Origin: Nitrospira sp.
GTDB taxonomy: Bacteria > Nitrospirota > Nitrospiria > Nitrospirales > Nitrospiraceae
Direction of reading: 5' to 3'
Assembly (NCBI GenBank): GCA_005116885.1
Contig: SWDP01000002.1
Coordinates: 492,315 to 525,582 of the forward strand
DNA length: 33,268 nt
Of this stretch, positions 32,891 to 33,268 are shown piece after piece. Numbering within the stretch: the first letter of the stretch is position 1; each line of letters starts with the position of its first letter. The notes under the pieces were generated by a model. The model made no database searches. It was not told the DNA's origin and saw only the letters and a list, made by a program, of their open reading frames with translations. A program made the position numbers and the translations under genes.

Positions 32891-33268
32891 ATGGTGCGAA
32901 CGTTGTCCAGAGCGGTCGCGACGGGATTCCTCATTGGCGGACTTTCCCTTGCCCCGAATGTGGGGATGTCGGAGGATCGTCTGCCCTCCACAGACCGGAT
33001 GTGGCATCAGTTACTCGGCGAGGCCAACGCGCTTGGCCTTCCCACGAAGTTCCTCAATGCAATCCCACCGAATTTCATTCAATTTGAGTTTGACGATTTG
33101 CACAGTTATGCGGCCGAATACCATCCTGGAGAGCATCGGATGGTGCTCAATCGTGCGCTCTCCTTTAATGGAGCCGGAGCGACGTTGCGTCCGCTCGGCC
33201 GACTCACCCATGTCCAGATGGAAACGCTCTACCACGAACTGTTCCATGCCTACATCGATTACCTGGTG
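32891..33268 (+). CDS. Exported HExxH-motif protein, partial (window end)
   Basis: 126 codons are open from the ATG at 32891 to the last base, so the 3' end is outside the window. The N-terminus looks like a signal peptide (MVRTLSRAVATGFLIGGLSL, then APNVGMSEDR). Near the cut is YHELFHAYIDY with His115-Glu116-x2-His119, the HExxH zinc-binding motif of gluzincin-type metallopeptidases. The segment between (FDDLHSYAAEYHPGEHRMVLN) matches no family I can name. It is likely a periplasmic metallopeptidase-like protein; the third ligand is not visible. It follows the 124-bp element and is probably transcribed independently of the helicase. Confidence 0.75.
   Translation, partial: MVRTLSRAVATGFLIGGLSLAPNVGMSEDRLPSTDRMWHQLLGEANALGLPTKFLNAIPPNFIQFEFDDLHSYAAEYHPGEHRMVLNRALSFNGAGATLRPLGRLTHVQMETLYHELFHAYIDYLV

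Overview
The window reads as bacterial chromosome from a member of the phylum Nitrospirota, most likely Nitrospira or a close relative. This is an inference. It rests on the moderately high GC, the gene content (LptD outer membrane, molybdenum cofactor operon, NiCoT-like permease, CxxC/CxxC mini-proteins) and dispersed hairpin repeats of a style I associate with Nitrospira. Most genes are ordinary single-copy chromosomal genes. The unusual material sits in the intergenic and accessory patches.

Layout. 1-3357: a two-component pair on the minus strand (membrane histidine kinase and NtrC-type sigma-54 activator), with two strong palindromes past its end. 3297-4036: a sigma-54-type promoter, a degenerate receiver protein and a zinc-ribbon mini-protein. 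4148-10906: a tightly packed plus-strand operon of a GT4 glycosyltransferase, an MFS transporter, a secreted BON-domain protein, a second MFS paralogue and an amylo-alpha-1,6-glucosidase-type glycogen debranching enzyme. 10957-11493: a second operator pair, a second sigma-54-type promoter and another zinc-ribbon protein. 11494-13815: a decayed zone with a possible structured RNA, an internally deleted and frameshifted trehalose-6-phosphate synthase remnant, and an IS3-family transposase remnant. 13813-14030: two copies of a hairpin repeat whose third copy lies at 30532-30617. 14038-17210: a good sigma-70 promoter, then moaC, a moaD-moaE fusion, moaA and a NiCoT-like permease. 17430-24299: accD, folC, lptD, trxA and recN. 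24326-25981 (minus): a 2-oxo acid decarboxylase. 26126-27319: an RlmI-like methyltransferase. 27320-28396: a large inverted repeat, an XRE regulator (minus) and a small coiled-coil protein. 28426-29292: a TrmH/SpoU methyltransferase. 29358-30350 (minus): a low-GC zinc-ribbon plus RES-domain protein, probably acquired. 30715-32736: a UvrD/PcrA-like helicase, followed with no gap by a 124-bp inverted-repeat element. 32891-33268: the start of an exported HExxH protein cut by the window end.

Two observations stand out. First, the dyad GACAWGWTGTC occurs as a pair with 18-19 bp centre spacing at 3157-3186 and again at 10957-10985. Each pair lies roughly 140-210 bp upstream of a GG-N10-GC sigma-54 promoter feeding a small regulator-like or zinc-ribbon gene. 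This suggests a local regulon of the NtrC-type activator encoded at the left end. Second, three copies of a repeat share a core of about 50 nt, itself a 30-bp-period internal duplication, held in the loop of a stem. The stem sequence differs completely between copies yet stays complementary. That pattern indicates selection on a folded RNA or single-stranded DNA structure, and the IS3 remnant is broken exactly at the foot of one such stem.
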